This document shows positions 34,101 through 44,626 of a DNA stretch of 64,000 bases, piece by piece (the stretch's first letter is position 1; the number at the start of each line of letters is the position of its first letter). Made by a program: the position numbers and the translations under genes. Origin of the DNA: Moniliella sp. 'wahieum' (taxonomy: Eukaryota > Basidiomycota > Moniliellomycetes > Moniliellales > Moniliellaceae); contig RSEE01000005.1 of NCBI GenBank assembly GCA_003971905.1, forward strand, positions 124,001 through 188,000, in the 5' to 3' direction. A model generated the notes under the pieces. It saw nothing but the letters and a program-made list of their open reading frames with translations. It did not search any database and was not told the origin of the DNA.

Positions 34101-36141
34101 AGGTTGTGCTCATGTCCGCTACTTTGGATGCGGAGCGGATTAGCGCCTACTTTGGTGGCTGTCCTACCCTCTCGGTTCCCGGACGTACATTCCCCGTGCA
34201 AGTGGAGCACCTCGAGGACGCGGTGGAACTGTGCAAATATGTGGTAGAGCCCAACTCGCAGTACGAGCGGAGGGACGTGAACAAGAACGGAATGTCTGCC
34301 GCGCAGAAGAAGAGCAACCTGGCCAAACTGAAGCGCAGCAAGGACCTTGATGAAGACGTGGACGATGGAGAAGGAGATGGGGAAGAAGAGGAAGATGCAG
34401 CGGCACTGGCCTCCAGCTCGGGTTCGGGAGAAGGCCGCGTCTACTCGCCGAAGACGATTGAGATGATTGATCGGATGAACCAGAATGTGGTCAATCACGA
34501 GTTGATCGTCAAGCTTCTGGAGCAGATCTGCTTTGATACGCCCGAGTACCAGCGGTTCAGCAAGGCCGTGCTCGTTTTTATGCCGGGGTTGGCCGACATT
34601 CGTGCCCTGCACGACGTGTTGATTGGGCATCCGCGCTTTGACCGCGGCTTCCGCATTTACCCGCTCCATTCGTCGCTAAGTAGCGATAGCCAGCAACAGG
34701 TGTTTGAGGTTCCACCCGAAGGGACGCGCAAGATCGTCATCTCGACCAACATTGCTGAAACAGGTGTGACGATCCCGGACGTGACGTGCGTTATTGACTC
34801 GGGGCGGCATCGGGAGATGCGGTTTGATGAGAAGCGCCAAATTTCGCGGTTGGTCGACTGCTTCATTGCCAAGTCCAACGCCAAGCAGCGCCGTGGCCGT
34901 GCGGGCGTGTGCAGGAGGGATTGTGCTTCCATCTATTTACCAAATTCCGGTATGAGCACCACATGGAGGAACATCCACTTCCTGAGATGCTGCGCTTGTC
35001 GCTTCAAGATCTGGCACTCAAACTCAAGGTCATGAAAATCAAGATTGGCACGTCGATTGAGAATGCCTTGTCGCAAGCACTCGATCCCCCAACGGCTGTC
35101 AATGTGCAGCGGGCTGTCGCCGCGCTGGTCGAGGTCAAGGCGCTCACGACAACTGAGGAGATCACTCCGCTCGGCCGGCACCTGAGCAAGCTTCCGCTCG
35201 ATGTGCACATGGGCAAGTTCCTCCTTGTCGCCACGTCGATGCGATGCCTAGATGCGGCCCTGACCATCACAGCGGCGCTCAACGCCAAGTCGCCCTTTGG
35301 GCCGCTAGGGAAGGAGAATCGTGCGGATGCGGCCAAGCAGGGCTTCAAAATTGCCGACTCGGACCTGCTGACGGTGGCGAATGCGTTCAACAGTTGGAAA
35401 CGTGCGGTGGGGAACCACGTGGGTCGGCAATTCTGCCAAAAGAATTTCCTTTCGCCCCAAACGCTGGGCGAGATGGAAGAGCTGCGGCAACAGTACTTGC
35501 TGTACCTGATCGACGCTGGATTCGTCTCGGTCCCGGGAGGTGCACGGAAAGAGCTGGCGCGGGTGCGGGTGCGCGGGTGGGGTCGGCCGCGGTTTACGGC
35601 AGTGCCGCCGGCATACAACGAGTATGGCTCCAGCGCCAGTATCATCCATGCGGCCGCGGCGGCAGGGCTGTACCCCAAGGTGGTGGCGCTCGAAAAGAGC
35701 ACGAATGCGATGCGCACGATTGGCAGCCAGCAACCGATCGCAATCCACCCGGGCAGCGTGAATGCACGCCGGCGGCTGGGGGACGAGTTGCCGTCGAGCG
35801 TGCATCACTTGCTGTACTTTACGCTGCTGCGCAGCCGGCGGTTGTATGCGTGCGAGACGGCGCCGCTGGACGACCGGGCGCTGTTGCTGATGTGTGGGGA
35901 GGGGGAGCCACGGCTGGGGGCGCTGACGCTGGTGCTGGACAAGAAGGTGCGAGTGCGGTTGGGCAGCCTGCGGTCGCTGGTGCTGCTCCTGGCTCTGCGC
36001 GAGCAGCTGGGGCGCTTGCTGCGCAACTCGTTCCGCAACCCAGGCCAGGCCTGGAGTCCCCGCCAAGAATGGTTCTTTGCCGCTGCCATTCGCCTGCTCG
36101 GCATGGGCACCCCCGGCGACGCTCAGTTGCGTCCGGCGTGA
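31193..36141 (+). CDS. DEAH-box RNA helicase, DHX29/YLR419W type
   Basis: The protein starts MAKKKKPTLKAPPGINRGFA followed by TTSVPKK, typical of fungal YLR419W-like helicases. An intron at 31499-31563 (donor GTGCGT) follows KEIAKLWK. A long, charged N-terminal region (Glu/Ala-rich around 32740-32960) precedes the core: FVLSGETGCGKSTQVPAYI (motif I), CTEPRRISAISLAERV (Ia), IIIDEVHERSIESDFLL (II), VVLMSATLDAERIS (III), VISTNIAETGVTIPDV (V), QRRGRAG (VI). Helicase-associated and OB-fold regions follow (DPPTAVNVQRAVAALVEV, PLGRHLSKLPLDVHMGKF, YNEYGSSASIIHAAAAAGLYP, SVHHLLYFTLLRSRRLYA). An acidic insert (DEDVDDGEGDGEEEED) sits after the first RecA domain. Slips lie near 33040, 33430-33620 and 34905; the last hits motif VI (GGGCGTG for GGGCCGTG). 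In animals DHX29 assists scanning of structured 5' UTRs; the fungal role is inferred. Confidence 0.93.
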
Positions 36142-36453
36142 GTGCTGTTCGTGGGAGCGGCGTGACGAACGTACGGGCAGAGCGGCCGCACCTTCACGCC
36201 CTCCACTTCTCCTCCCACCCCCGCTTCCAACCTCGTCATGAGGTCATGCCTCATGTCAAATGCATTTTATCGCTTGCCAGTCTATGCATACAACTAGGTC
36301 CTTTTCGTGGCCAGTTCCCTCATTCAGTTTACACTCACGGAGATGTAAGGCACATGTAGTACAATTCACACAGCATATATACATTTCTGTTGCTTTTTTG
36401 TAGACAGACTTGCTGATCAACGCGACGTCGCCAGAGACTGGGGCTTCTGGTTT
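36142..36453. other. Convergent intergenic region
   Basis: The helicase and the DUF4097-type gene end towards each other. The stretch is relatively A+T-rich with ATATATAC near 36376. No gene is seen. Confidence 0.45.
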
Positions 36454-38307
36454 TCAAAATGTGATCCGGACCGAGCCCAAGTTAGAGTGCAAGTGCGTCT
36501 CGGATGGCACCTTCTCGGTGTCACAGCGGGATGGCACGAAGAGTAGCATCGAGCTGAGGGGCCTCCGCTTCAAACTGGGCATCATCATGAGAAACGGCAA
36601 AGACGCAGCCTTCGTACTTCTCGCCCAACGTGAACTTCTGATGGTTCCAAGCCCAATCGCGCGACGCGTTCGCTTTCTCCCAGGCAACATGTACACTGCC
36701 ACTGTCCGATCCGGCATCAACGGTACCGGCAAACGAGGAAGGGTACACTGCAGAAACCGATCCCGTTTCGCTCTCCAAATTGGAAATGACGCGCTCAGCA
36801 GGAATCGTCTTCACATCGTCCTCCGCCTCTTCATATTCGTCCGTAAAGACGGCCTTGACCGATCCGAGTTTCGAGGTAAGAGAAACTGTAGCCTCTTCCT
36901 CTTGCTTTTTGGGAACAGGACGGGGGAGACCTGCTGCAGAGACAGAGCCCGTGCTACTGTGAAGCTGAAGGTGCTGGACCACAGCGGCCTTGGTGACCTG
37001 TACTTTTCCCACATCCGAATTCAGGCTCACCTTCGGAGCATGAACCTTGTCCACCGTCACCGACCCCGATTGGAAGGACTGGGCCGAGACCGAGAAACGA
37101 GCATGACTTCGCCAAACCAGATTGAGCCCACTCGCGATTGTGCACGCAGCTTGTCTGTCCAGACGGGACCGGTAACGCGTAACGCCCCGTGCCGGCATCG
37201 AAGAGAAGATCGGCCACTTGCACCGGGCCCTTCACAGTGATCGAGCCAACGTTGGACTTGAGTTGGGCGCGAGGGGCCTGCACACTTTCCACCGTCACAC
37301 TGCCACTTTGTGACTGGAACAGGGCATAGGCCGTCGCGTTCACCTGGCCAAACGTGATCGAGCCTACATCCGACTTGGCCACTAGAGTTTTGGTCTTGAC
37401 CGCTCCGGGTACCTGGATCGAGCCAGTGCTAGACCAGAGCTGCAGGAGCGTCGTGGTGGGAACAACCTATAGAAACAAAGAAAAGTATCATATAAGGTCA
37501 GTGGGTTGAGTTCCTACGCTTATACCGCATCCGACAGGTTGAACATACCCCCAACAATTTGATGCTGCCCACATTGACATTGACATCCATCGCACCCACA
37601 TCCAATGCCGCGTCTTCCGCGGTGAAGCTGGCCGCATCACCACGAACGTCAATTCGCTTGAATACGCCTCGCTCCGCGCCACTGGCATGGGGCAAATGGG
37701 CGGTGAGTTCGACATGGATGTTGTGGTGGAACGAGTGGAAAGGATGATGGTTGGAATAGACACCGACCCATGGGTGCCTTTGGACGAATTGAGGGCAACG
37801 ATGGTCAACTCATTCTCCAGCACCCACGCCTCGTCTGCCCACGCCTCGACGTGTACCGCGACCGATCCGTTGCTTCCCTCGCCGAGAAGGCGTAAAGAGG
37901 TGAAATGGGGGCGCCAAAGCTGTGGAAAAAGAGCTGGTCGGGCGCGTCAAACGTCAAGTCGGCCGTACGCACATAACGGCGGTTCACTCCGTCTCCCAAG
38001 CGGCCTTGGCGCGGCCGACGCACGTCGTTCCACTGCGCGGTGGCAAGGATGGCGCCCTCGTCGGTCGGCACTGCAGGCGGCTTGCTCCGGGGAACATCGT
38101 GCCCGCTGTGCGAGCCACCGAACCAGTGGCCGGACCAGCGAGATAGAACGTAACCAGCATGATCAGGCCCACAGCGTAGCCCAGGATCCGACCCAACGAG
38201 CGCCGCTTGGCATAGGCCCGCGAACTTGGCCCCATCCAGCGCGGCAAGGGGTGGGCGGAGGCCGCGGGCACGGGCTGAGGAAGCAGGCTGGTTTGCTCTG
38301 TGCTCAT
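36454..38307 (-). CDS. Membrane-anchored repeat protein of DUF4097 (putative adhesin) type
   Basis: The N-terminus MSTEQTSLLPQPVPAASAHP, a basic SRAYAKRRSLGRI segment and one hydrophobic helix (ILGYAVGLIMLVTFYLAG) suggest a type II membrane protein with a cytosolic N-terminus and a large outer or lumenal domain. That domain is built of short beta units with a recurring S(x)xGS(V/I) pattern: STGSIQVPG, SDVGSITFG, SQSGSVTVESVQAPRAQLKS, SNVGSITVKG, QSGSVTVDKVHAPKVSLNS, SDVGKVQVT, SSTGSVSAAG, SKLGSVKAVF, SETGSVSAVY, SDSGSVHVAW, SNLGSVRITF. This is the solenoid-like layout of DUF4097/DUF2807-type proteins. One intron: 37467-37548 (donor GTATG). An acidic loop (DEYEEAEDD) interrupts the later repeats. 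Several slips occur. The function is unknown. Confidence 0.72.
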
Positions 38308-38843
38308 TGGCAATGCTTCCAGCTCTTAAGCGCGATGGGCAAGCGGGTGGATCTGGTGGACGGGATACCGCGTAATATAACCACGAGCGTGGCGCTCCAA
38401 CCCAAAAGACATGGCGAATTATCGACTGCGACGCAACCCTCGCAGCTGCGGGCCGCCCTATTGCCGCGCTCGGGCCCAGGGCAGTGTGGATGGCGCACGG
38501 GCCGGCATCTGGTGATTTTCTGCGTTCGAGAGGCCTCTCGCGAACATGGCTGCCCTCGCCACGGCAGCAATGGCAAGCCAATGCTTGTAATGCTCTTCAG
38601 CCGAGGCAGTGGGCCCACCATTGCGGCGGACTGGGATTCGTTCCATTTCCTCCGCCCCGGAGCTCGTGCCGGAGAGTCCAGCGACGGGGGACGCGGATAT
38701 CACGGAACGCCCTCCGACGGGGAGGCTCTTTGCACGTGAGATTACGTAATCGCCCCGCCTCCGCTCGCTTGCAACCGCTGCTAGTTGGTCGTGTTGATGC
38801 AGGTGCCCAGTCCAACACAACGCCACCAGCAGCGGGAGGGAGG
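38308..38843. promoter_or_regulatory. Divergent promoter region, DUF4097-type gene / APC11
   Basis: Genes leave in both directions. I see no TATA box or conserved element; open frames on both strands look like GC-rich shadows. Confidence 0.35.
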
Positions 38844-39291
38844 ATGAAGGTGGACGTGACGGCGTGGCGCCCGGTGGGGTACTGGGTATGGGACGTGAAG
38901 GATCCGGACGAAGTGTGCGGCATCTGCCAGAACAACTTTGATGGCACCTGCGCCACCTGTCGCGTCCCGGGTGCCGACTGCCCCGTGTCGGTCGGGATGT
39001 GTTCGCACGTGTTCCACACCCACTGCATCGAAACTTGGCTTGACTCCAATGAGTTCTGTCCCATGTGCAAACGGTCTTGGCGTACGTCAGGTGCCGTCCC
39101 CTCCTCTCCCTTCTCTTCTCCCCTTATATATGTACCACGGCGAGATTAACGGTAACTTGTCTCTGGCAGATGATGATCCGGCTGCCACCCCGGAGGGGCA
39201 GAGATGCAACAGTAGTCAGATCGACGGGTGGCCTGGGATGTCTTGTGTCGACCTTCTACCCTGTATCCAGAATCCTGCCTCAACCCACTGA
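38844..39291 (+). CDS. APC11: Anaphase-promoting complex RING subunit Apc11
   Basis: Apc11 is the catalytic RING-H2 subunit of the APC/C ubiquitin ligase, acting with Apc2. Exon 1 encodes MKVDVTAWRPVGYWVWDV, then DEVCGICQNNFDGTCATC, PGADCPVSVGMCSHVFHTHC, IETWLDSNEFCPMCKRSW. All zinc ligands, including the extra pair characteristic of Apc11, are in place, and no slip is visible. A GTACGT donor at 39082 and a GGCAG acceptor at 39169 define an 88-nt intron. The second exon adds about 40 residues (DDPAATPEGQRCNSS...) ending at 39291, longer than most Apc11 proteins (about 85-105 residues). The tail is not conserved, so the exact C-terminus is less certain than the RING. Confidence 0.93.
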
Positions 39292-40507
39292 GCGTACAAC
39301 TTCCTGGTTATTGATTGTTCCTGTCGCTTTCGTGATACTGCACATTACTCGATCCGTGCGATCGGCTCGCAACTGCTTAGAGCGGGCCACCGCATCGTCT
39401 TCCCTGTAACACAGTACATGGGGATTAGTACTGTTCGCTCGGGACAGCGAAACAGCGGGGAAGGGAGGGGGGGAGTGGGAGTGGGGGGACATACTTGGTT
39501 TTCATGACGGCCAAGACGTGGCGTAGAGGACTGCCTTGTTGATCCCATAGGCGCCCTTAGCCGCCAGGGGACGGAGCTGGTTGGCGAGATGAGAGAGCGG
39601 TGGAGGACTAGGAGGCCAAGTGGGGAATGTGGTCTTCGGGGACGAGTCTCCCTTGGCCGGGACGAGGTAATCGACCAACATCCTGTTCCGCTTCGGTCCA
39701 GTAAATCGATGTCCCTCCAACACAACTTTGCGTTGGACCTGGCCATCCGTCAGCTTGGCCTTGGTCATGGCCCGCCATGGCAGCTGGGATGCGAGCGCCA
39801 AACAAAATTTCATTCATGAGGAACCCGCGATGCGCGTTCATCACCCGGTAATCGGCGCCAACACCAAAGCCAACGCACCAGCAAACGCATGCCCCCCCCA
39901 CCGAGGCAATGGGGGAATGGGAAACGCATGAGGCGGTGCAACGTTGCAGCAAATGGATGGTCAAAAAGCCAGGCGTACGCAAGGCTAGGTCCAGATCGAG
40001 CCCATTGGAGAAAAATTTGCTCCCTGTACTTGGCCCGTGGTGATCATAGCCGCTCCCTTTCCTTGTTGCTGGGGATGAGGCAAAGCGGTGCCAAGCCTGC
40101 TCAATGTGGTCCAGCGCTTCGAGGTAGGCATGGAGAAAGTATGGGGTAAGACGGTTGTCGGGAGTTTGCGCCCCGGTAAACGTTACCACCCACACTCCTT
40201 CCTCGGCCTCCGTCACAATCAATACCGATGGCTCGGACGTGCCCGGCTCCGGTACCCCGCCAGGGAAGTAGAGCGGAGCACTGATAGGGGTGTAGGGCTT
40301 GATTTCCTGTCGTGCAACAGGAGTGGTGTGCAATGTCCGAACCATCTGTGTGAGGGCACGTTGTTTCGGCGCCGCAGCCATGGTGCTGGTGCGCAGAGCA
40401 TAGGCACCGCTTGGGGCATTCCGGACCAGAGGACGGACGCCCAAACGTGAGTGGTTCAGACGGATGCCAGTGCGCGACTGCAGAAAATGAGTAGGACGGA
40501 TCGCCAT
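39280..40507 (-). CDS. Enoyl-CoA hydratase/isomerase family protein
   Basis: The N-terminal 65 residues are Arg/Thr/Ser-rich without acidic residues (RTLHTTPVARQEI), fitting a mitochondrial presequence. The crotonase fold follows: VWVVTFTGAQTPDNRLTP, GSKFFSNGLDLDLAL (oxyanion-hole strand), VGADYRVMNAHRGFLMNEI, LFGARIPAAMA, then VQRKVVLEGHRFTG and LAAKGAYGINKA. The 'SNGLDL ... YRVMNAHRGF..MNE...G..IP' pattern is that of fungal delta3,delta2-enoyl-CoA isomerase/hydratase proteins in fatty-acid beta-oxidation. The last exon is reached through an intron at 39404-39494 with a GTATGT donor, a TACTAAT branch site and a TTACAG acceptor. It encodes EDDAVARSKQLRADRTDRV and ends at 39280, overlapping the APC11 stop by 12 bp tail to tail. 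Slips lie near 40030, 39930 and 39770. Confidence 0.78.
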
Positions 40508-41185
40508 TTGTGGTCAGTGCGGTGAATGGGGTGGGGTGGAAGAAGGTGAGGGGTTAGTGTGGGGGTGGAAAACGATGAGCGATTGGTGTGGGGTCCGCCT
40601 TCACCGGTCACCGGTGAGACCGGGACGTGGGGACAAAGAGAGCCGGTCTGGATTGAATATGGAGCGAATGAAACTTTAAAGCCGATGCTGTTATTATAGA
40701 GGCTCGAGCGCGCAGCTCTGAAACCATGTCACCGCATGGTTCATTTTCGAGGACAGCATGCATGTCTCTCTCGACCATATATATCACCCAGATGGAGCTT
40801 CCTGGTACGTCTGGTCTTCGCTATCACGAGCAAACATCGCATAGAACAGGGAGCCTGGTGCATATCAATCAGGGGCTTCAACTTGTCCTAAAGAGAGACG
40901 AATGAAACTGGAGGAGCGGAGCACAGAAGGGCCAACAGGGGAAGGGAGGATCGGAGGGGGGGGAAATGTACACAGTTGGAAGGATCGTAAGAAGCCTGTT
41001 GCAGGCCTGATGCGTAGGAGAAAAAGGGAGGGTGCGGTCAGGTCGACCAGTGAGGCATAGTACCGGGAGCAGGTTTTGTGGTATACTGAAAATGATAGCG
41101 GAGGGATGGGAAAGCCCGGTGAAAAGATATGTATGCAGATGCGAGATATCCTGCCCCGCCCCCCACACGCTGGAGGCGTGCAGAG
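40508..41185. other. Intergenic: isomerase promoter and JEN1 3' region
   Basis: Both neighbours are on the minus strand. CATATATATCACC near 40773 is a possible but distant TATA element for the isomerase gene. No gene is seen. Confidence 0.4.
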
Positions 41186-42917
41186 TTAGGCATCAAGTTT
41201 CTTCTCATCCAACTGCTGATCCAACTTCTCGTCGCTGGGCCGGTCGCTGGGCGGGAGGGCATCAACAGCCGGCGCCATAAACTGATCGCCCACGTGCTCA
41301 ATCTGATCTTCGCCTTCAATTCGCTGGGTGCCCGAGGGTCTTGTGCCTACCACCGCATCCTCTTCAAACTTGGCACCGTGCTCTTCCCTTCCCACCACAA
41401 TCACGGCCAACAGGTAAGCACACACGACACCCAGCAGGATACCCGATACATGGCGTAATCGGGCAAGCGGGGTTCGTTGTTTGGCCCAGAGGGCTTACTT
41501 GGATCAAAGCGGGGGTTGGCAATCGTAATGCCCTGACCACCGCGCGTCTCGATCTGCGCGGAGGAGGAGGAGACCATGTTGCCCAGTTGGTAGGCCAGGC
41601 CGGCATACGTTGCCCGAAACCCAGGGGGTGAAATCTCAGAGAGGTAGACGGGCACCACACCCCACGCGCCTTGCACGCCAAACTGGATCCAGAATGCGCC
41701 AGCAGCCAAACCACTAAAGCTGGTAGGCAGGATCCAGGCAGGGATGAGTACACCTGAGATAACGACAAAAATGGCCATGGTCAAACGGCGGCCAAGCCAT
41801 TGTGAAATGTATCCGCCCAGGGTACCACCGACAATGGCCCCACAGTTGGAAATGATGGTGGCCTTGGAAGCCAGTTGGTTTGCCTCCTTAGTGGGCAGCG
41901 TGGCAAGCTTGACTTTCTCGATCATGGTAGGGTACAAGTCCTCTAATTGCATAATGGGGTGCGTCAGCCAAAGTCGCATATAGAGAGAGGGAGGAAAATG
42001 GATATGGACGTACGAGAGGAGTGGCTGAGCCAGTTAAAGCCTGACATGAGTAGGATACCATAGATGCAGCGGACCCAATGCTGCTTGAGCATGTCGCCCA
42101 TGTCAGCGAGATACTTGCGGACCTTGGTCCGGATCGAAGTATCGACACCCGCTTCGGCTGCTTCCTGCTGTGCCTTCTTGTGTTCAAGGAACAGTTCCGA
42201 CTCCCACACGATTGCGCGCACGCCAGCAGCAAAAAGCGAGACGGCGGAGCCAAACCAGAAGAGGATCTTCCAGTTGCCTGTCCTGTTGACCACAGATACA
42301 TTGACCGAGGCCGCCAAAAGGTAGCCCACGGCATAGCATTGCTGTATCACACCGCTGAACAGACCACGAGGGGCAGCGGGCATGTTCTCCAGTGCAGTGG
42401 CTGTGGCCATGCCCCAAATTCCACCTGGCAAACGCGATCACGTTAGTTTCGACCGAGTTTTTTTTGGGAAAGGAGAGGATTGCATACCCATAAAGATGCC
42501 AAAGAGTGATCGTACAGCGAGGAAGGGCCCGTAGGATTTACAGAATGAGGTGGAGAGAGAGAGGGCGGAAATACAGAGGAGATTGACAAAGAGGGGCCAC
42601 TTGCGTCCAAAACGGTCGGAAACGAGGCCAAAGATGACGGCACCAAGGGGGCGGAAGAGGAGGGTTAAGGTGATGGAGGTGGTGATGTCGTTGGTCGACT
42701 TCCCGTAGAGAGCGGAGAGGTGGGTGTTGGCGAGACTCACAGAGAAGAAGTCGAGTGCGTCGCACGTCCAGGCAAGCATGCCGGTAATGAGGTAGATATA
42801 CTGTTTGAGGTTAAGCATGCAGGCGAGCTTGATCGGGTTGTTGGTCTCGCCGTGGCGGTCGGCCGCGCGCTGGTCGCGCGTGGGCAGCTTGAAGAGACCA
42901 TGGGTAAAGTCGTACAT
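41186..42917 (-). CDS. JEN1: Monocarboxylate/proton symporter, JEN1 family (MFS)
   Basis: A 12-helix major facilitator that imports lactate, pyruvate or related acids with protons. It starts MYDFTHGLFKLPTRDQRAAD, has helix 1 at LITGMLAWTCDALDFFSVSL, the MFS loop GLVSDRFGRKWPL, then ALENMPAAPRGLFSGVIQQ and helices to CIYGILLMSGFNWLSH. Removing the intron 41943-42013 (GTACGT donor) gives NWLSHSSQDLYPT, exactly the Jen signature NxxSHxSQDxxxT. A second intron is 42425-42487. The late loop ISQWLGRRLTMAIF and PVYLSEISPPGFRATYAGL follow. A charged tail (DDEK-rich, ending DEKKLDA) ends at 41186. One slip near 41455 (GCCATG for GCCCATG) interrupts the last helix. Glucose repression is known for the family but not visible here. 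Confidence 0.95.
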
Positions 42918-42948
42918 GGCGGCACCGACGAGGGTTGTGGTGGGGGAA

Positions 42949-42970
42949 GGGGGGGGGGGGGGGGGGGGGG
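42949..42970. repeat. Uninterrupted G22 homopolymer
   Basis: Twenty-two consecutive G lie 32 bp upstream of the JEN1 ATG, that is a C22 tract in the predicted 5' leader. Confidence 0.9.
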
Positions 42971-42979
42971 CCGGAGGAG

Positions 42980-42987
42980 TTTATAAA
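42980..42987 (-). promoter_or_regulatory. TATA box of JEN1
   Basis: TTTATAAA, within GGCTTTATAAACTCC on the minus strand, lies 63-70 bp upstream of the ATG, with the C22 tract between. Confidence 0.5.
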
Positions 42988-44626
42988 GCCGCGGGAGAGA
43001 GTGCGGGCGATCATTATACGAAGTTGCACCTTATTCGACACGCGGGCATGTTCCTGCTCTGCCCTGCCAGGGCCCTGCTGCGGCCCAGCGCATTCTCTGC
43101 ACAGGGGGGCAGTTTCCCCGCTACCTCTCAATCCCCGCTCCGCCCCCGCAGGCCCTGCCCGCACGTGGGGATCACACACAACACTGCCCCCGCGGCGGTT
43201 GCAAGTGCGAAAAAGCCGCCGGGACAACGTTCTGGCTCGGCCTGGCGGCAGCAGCTGCCGTGGGCCATCGTGCCGTGTGCCGCGATGCCTCTCTTGTGCT
43301 GGGCTCGCATCGTCAGAAAGGCCTTGCAAGGCCCCGTCACCGCGTCACCACGACACTAGTCCCTGGCTTAGTCACCCATCCAGAAGCACCACATGCAACA
43401 GCAACATGCATCATCGATCATCCATCACCGCCCCTCATTGATTTGCGCGTACCGAGGCCCTCGTCTGCGGACACTGCCGCCTGGCCCATGGTGCTTCAAT
43501 CGAGGCCTTGTCCCCTTTTGCCGAGCAGTCGAGCGGCAGATGGATGATCCATCGGATCGATGAGCTTCGGGAGTAAGAGTGCTGTCCTGTGGTGCCGCAG
43601 GGTATCCACCATCGATCATCGATCATCCATTTCATCGGCTGCACCGTTTTGCCTGCGTCTCAACTCCGTATGCAGTACTCACATGTCATGTCACAGAATA
43701 TTCATCTCCATCCCAGCGGCTCAGGCGCTCAGAAGAGCCCAAAGCCCAGCCGCGTTTTGCCGCCCCGACCCGCCCACTCCATGCCCGACGGCGGCAGCGG
43801 CTGTTTCCTCCACAGATATCAGCACCGGAGGAGCCGGCGCGTTTCCCGGAGAAAAGGATATAACGCGACACTGCCGTTTTTTTGCTGCCCAACCTCCGGC
43901 GGTCCATAATTTTCTTTGCGTTCCATGAGCTCCTGAGGGGATGCTAATGCCACTGGCGGATCGATGCCGTGACAAGTACAAAGCGCGTTCCCGTCGGCTA
44001 GCCCCTAGCGCTTAGCTAAAAGCACTTAGCGCCGAGAGCCTGACGCACGCATACTGCGGGTTAAGCTTTAAGCCGCCCCGCGCTGATACAGGGATGGGGC
44101 CGCCCGAGTGCGACACTCCGCATTAGTTCAGCTTGCGCGGTGCAACTCTCGCCGCATCTGGGGAGTGTCCGCACCATGTTTTCTGTCCTGCAGTGCTCTG
44201 CGGGTAGGCAGTGCGCCACAGTGCCCGCTTTGCCTGCCACGCGAGTGATCGAGTGAATCACGATGGATGATCGGTGATCGAGCTAGTGATTGCTAAGAGA
44301 AAGCCTTAGCGCATAGGCTAAGTGCGCGGGACGCAGGCAAGTCGAGTCACTGATCACTTCGATCGATGATTGATCACCAGTCAACCTCGTAGTACCTGTT
44401 GCCTGGCTTCCCTGCCTCAAGCGAAATACTAATCCTATGCACCGAAAGCTGAATGAGAGACCCTCATTTAACTGATTGCCGAGTTGCCTTCGCTTCTCTG
44501 CCCCTTATCGCTGCCAATCCCCGTCCCCCGTCCACTCCCCTGCCCGCGAGCGATGGAGATGGGATGACGCCCATCTTGTTGTCGTCATGGAGCGCTTCGC
44601 CTCTCCCTCGCCTGTTGCGCCGCACC
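42988..44626. other. Gene-free divergent region rich in GATC/ATCGAT motifs
   Basis: JEN1 leaves to the left and MLH3 to the right. No open frame has a recognisable motif. Several short elements recur: ATCATCGATCATC at 43410-43422, GGATGATCCATCGGATCGATGAG near 43539, ATCGATCATCGATCATCC near 43610, GGATGATCGGTGATCGAG near 44264 and ATCGATGATTGATCACC near 44363. They form an irregular cluster, possibly binding sites. Confidence 0.45.
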
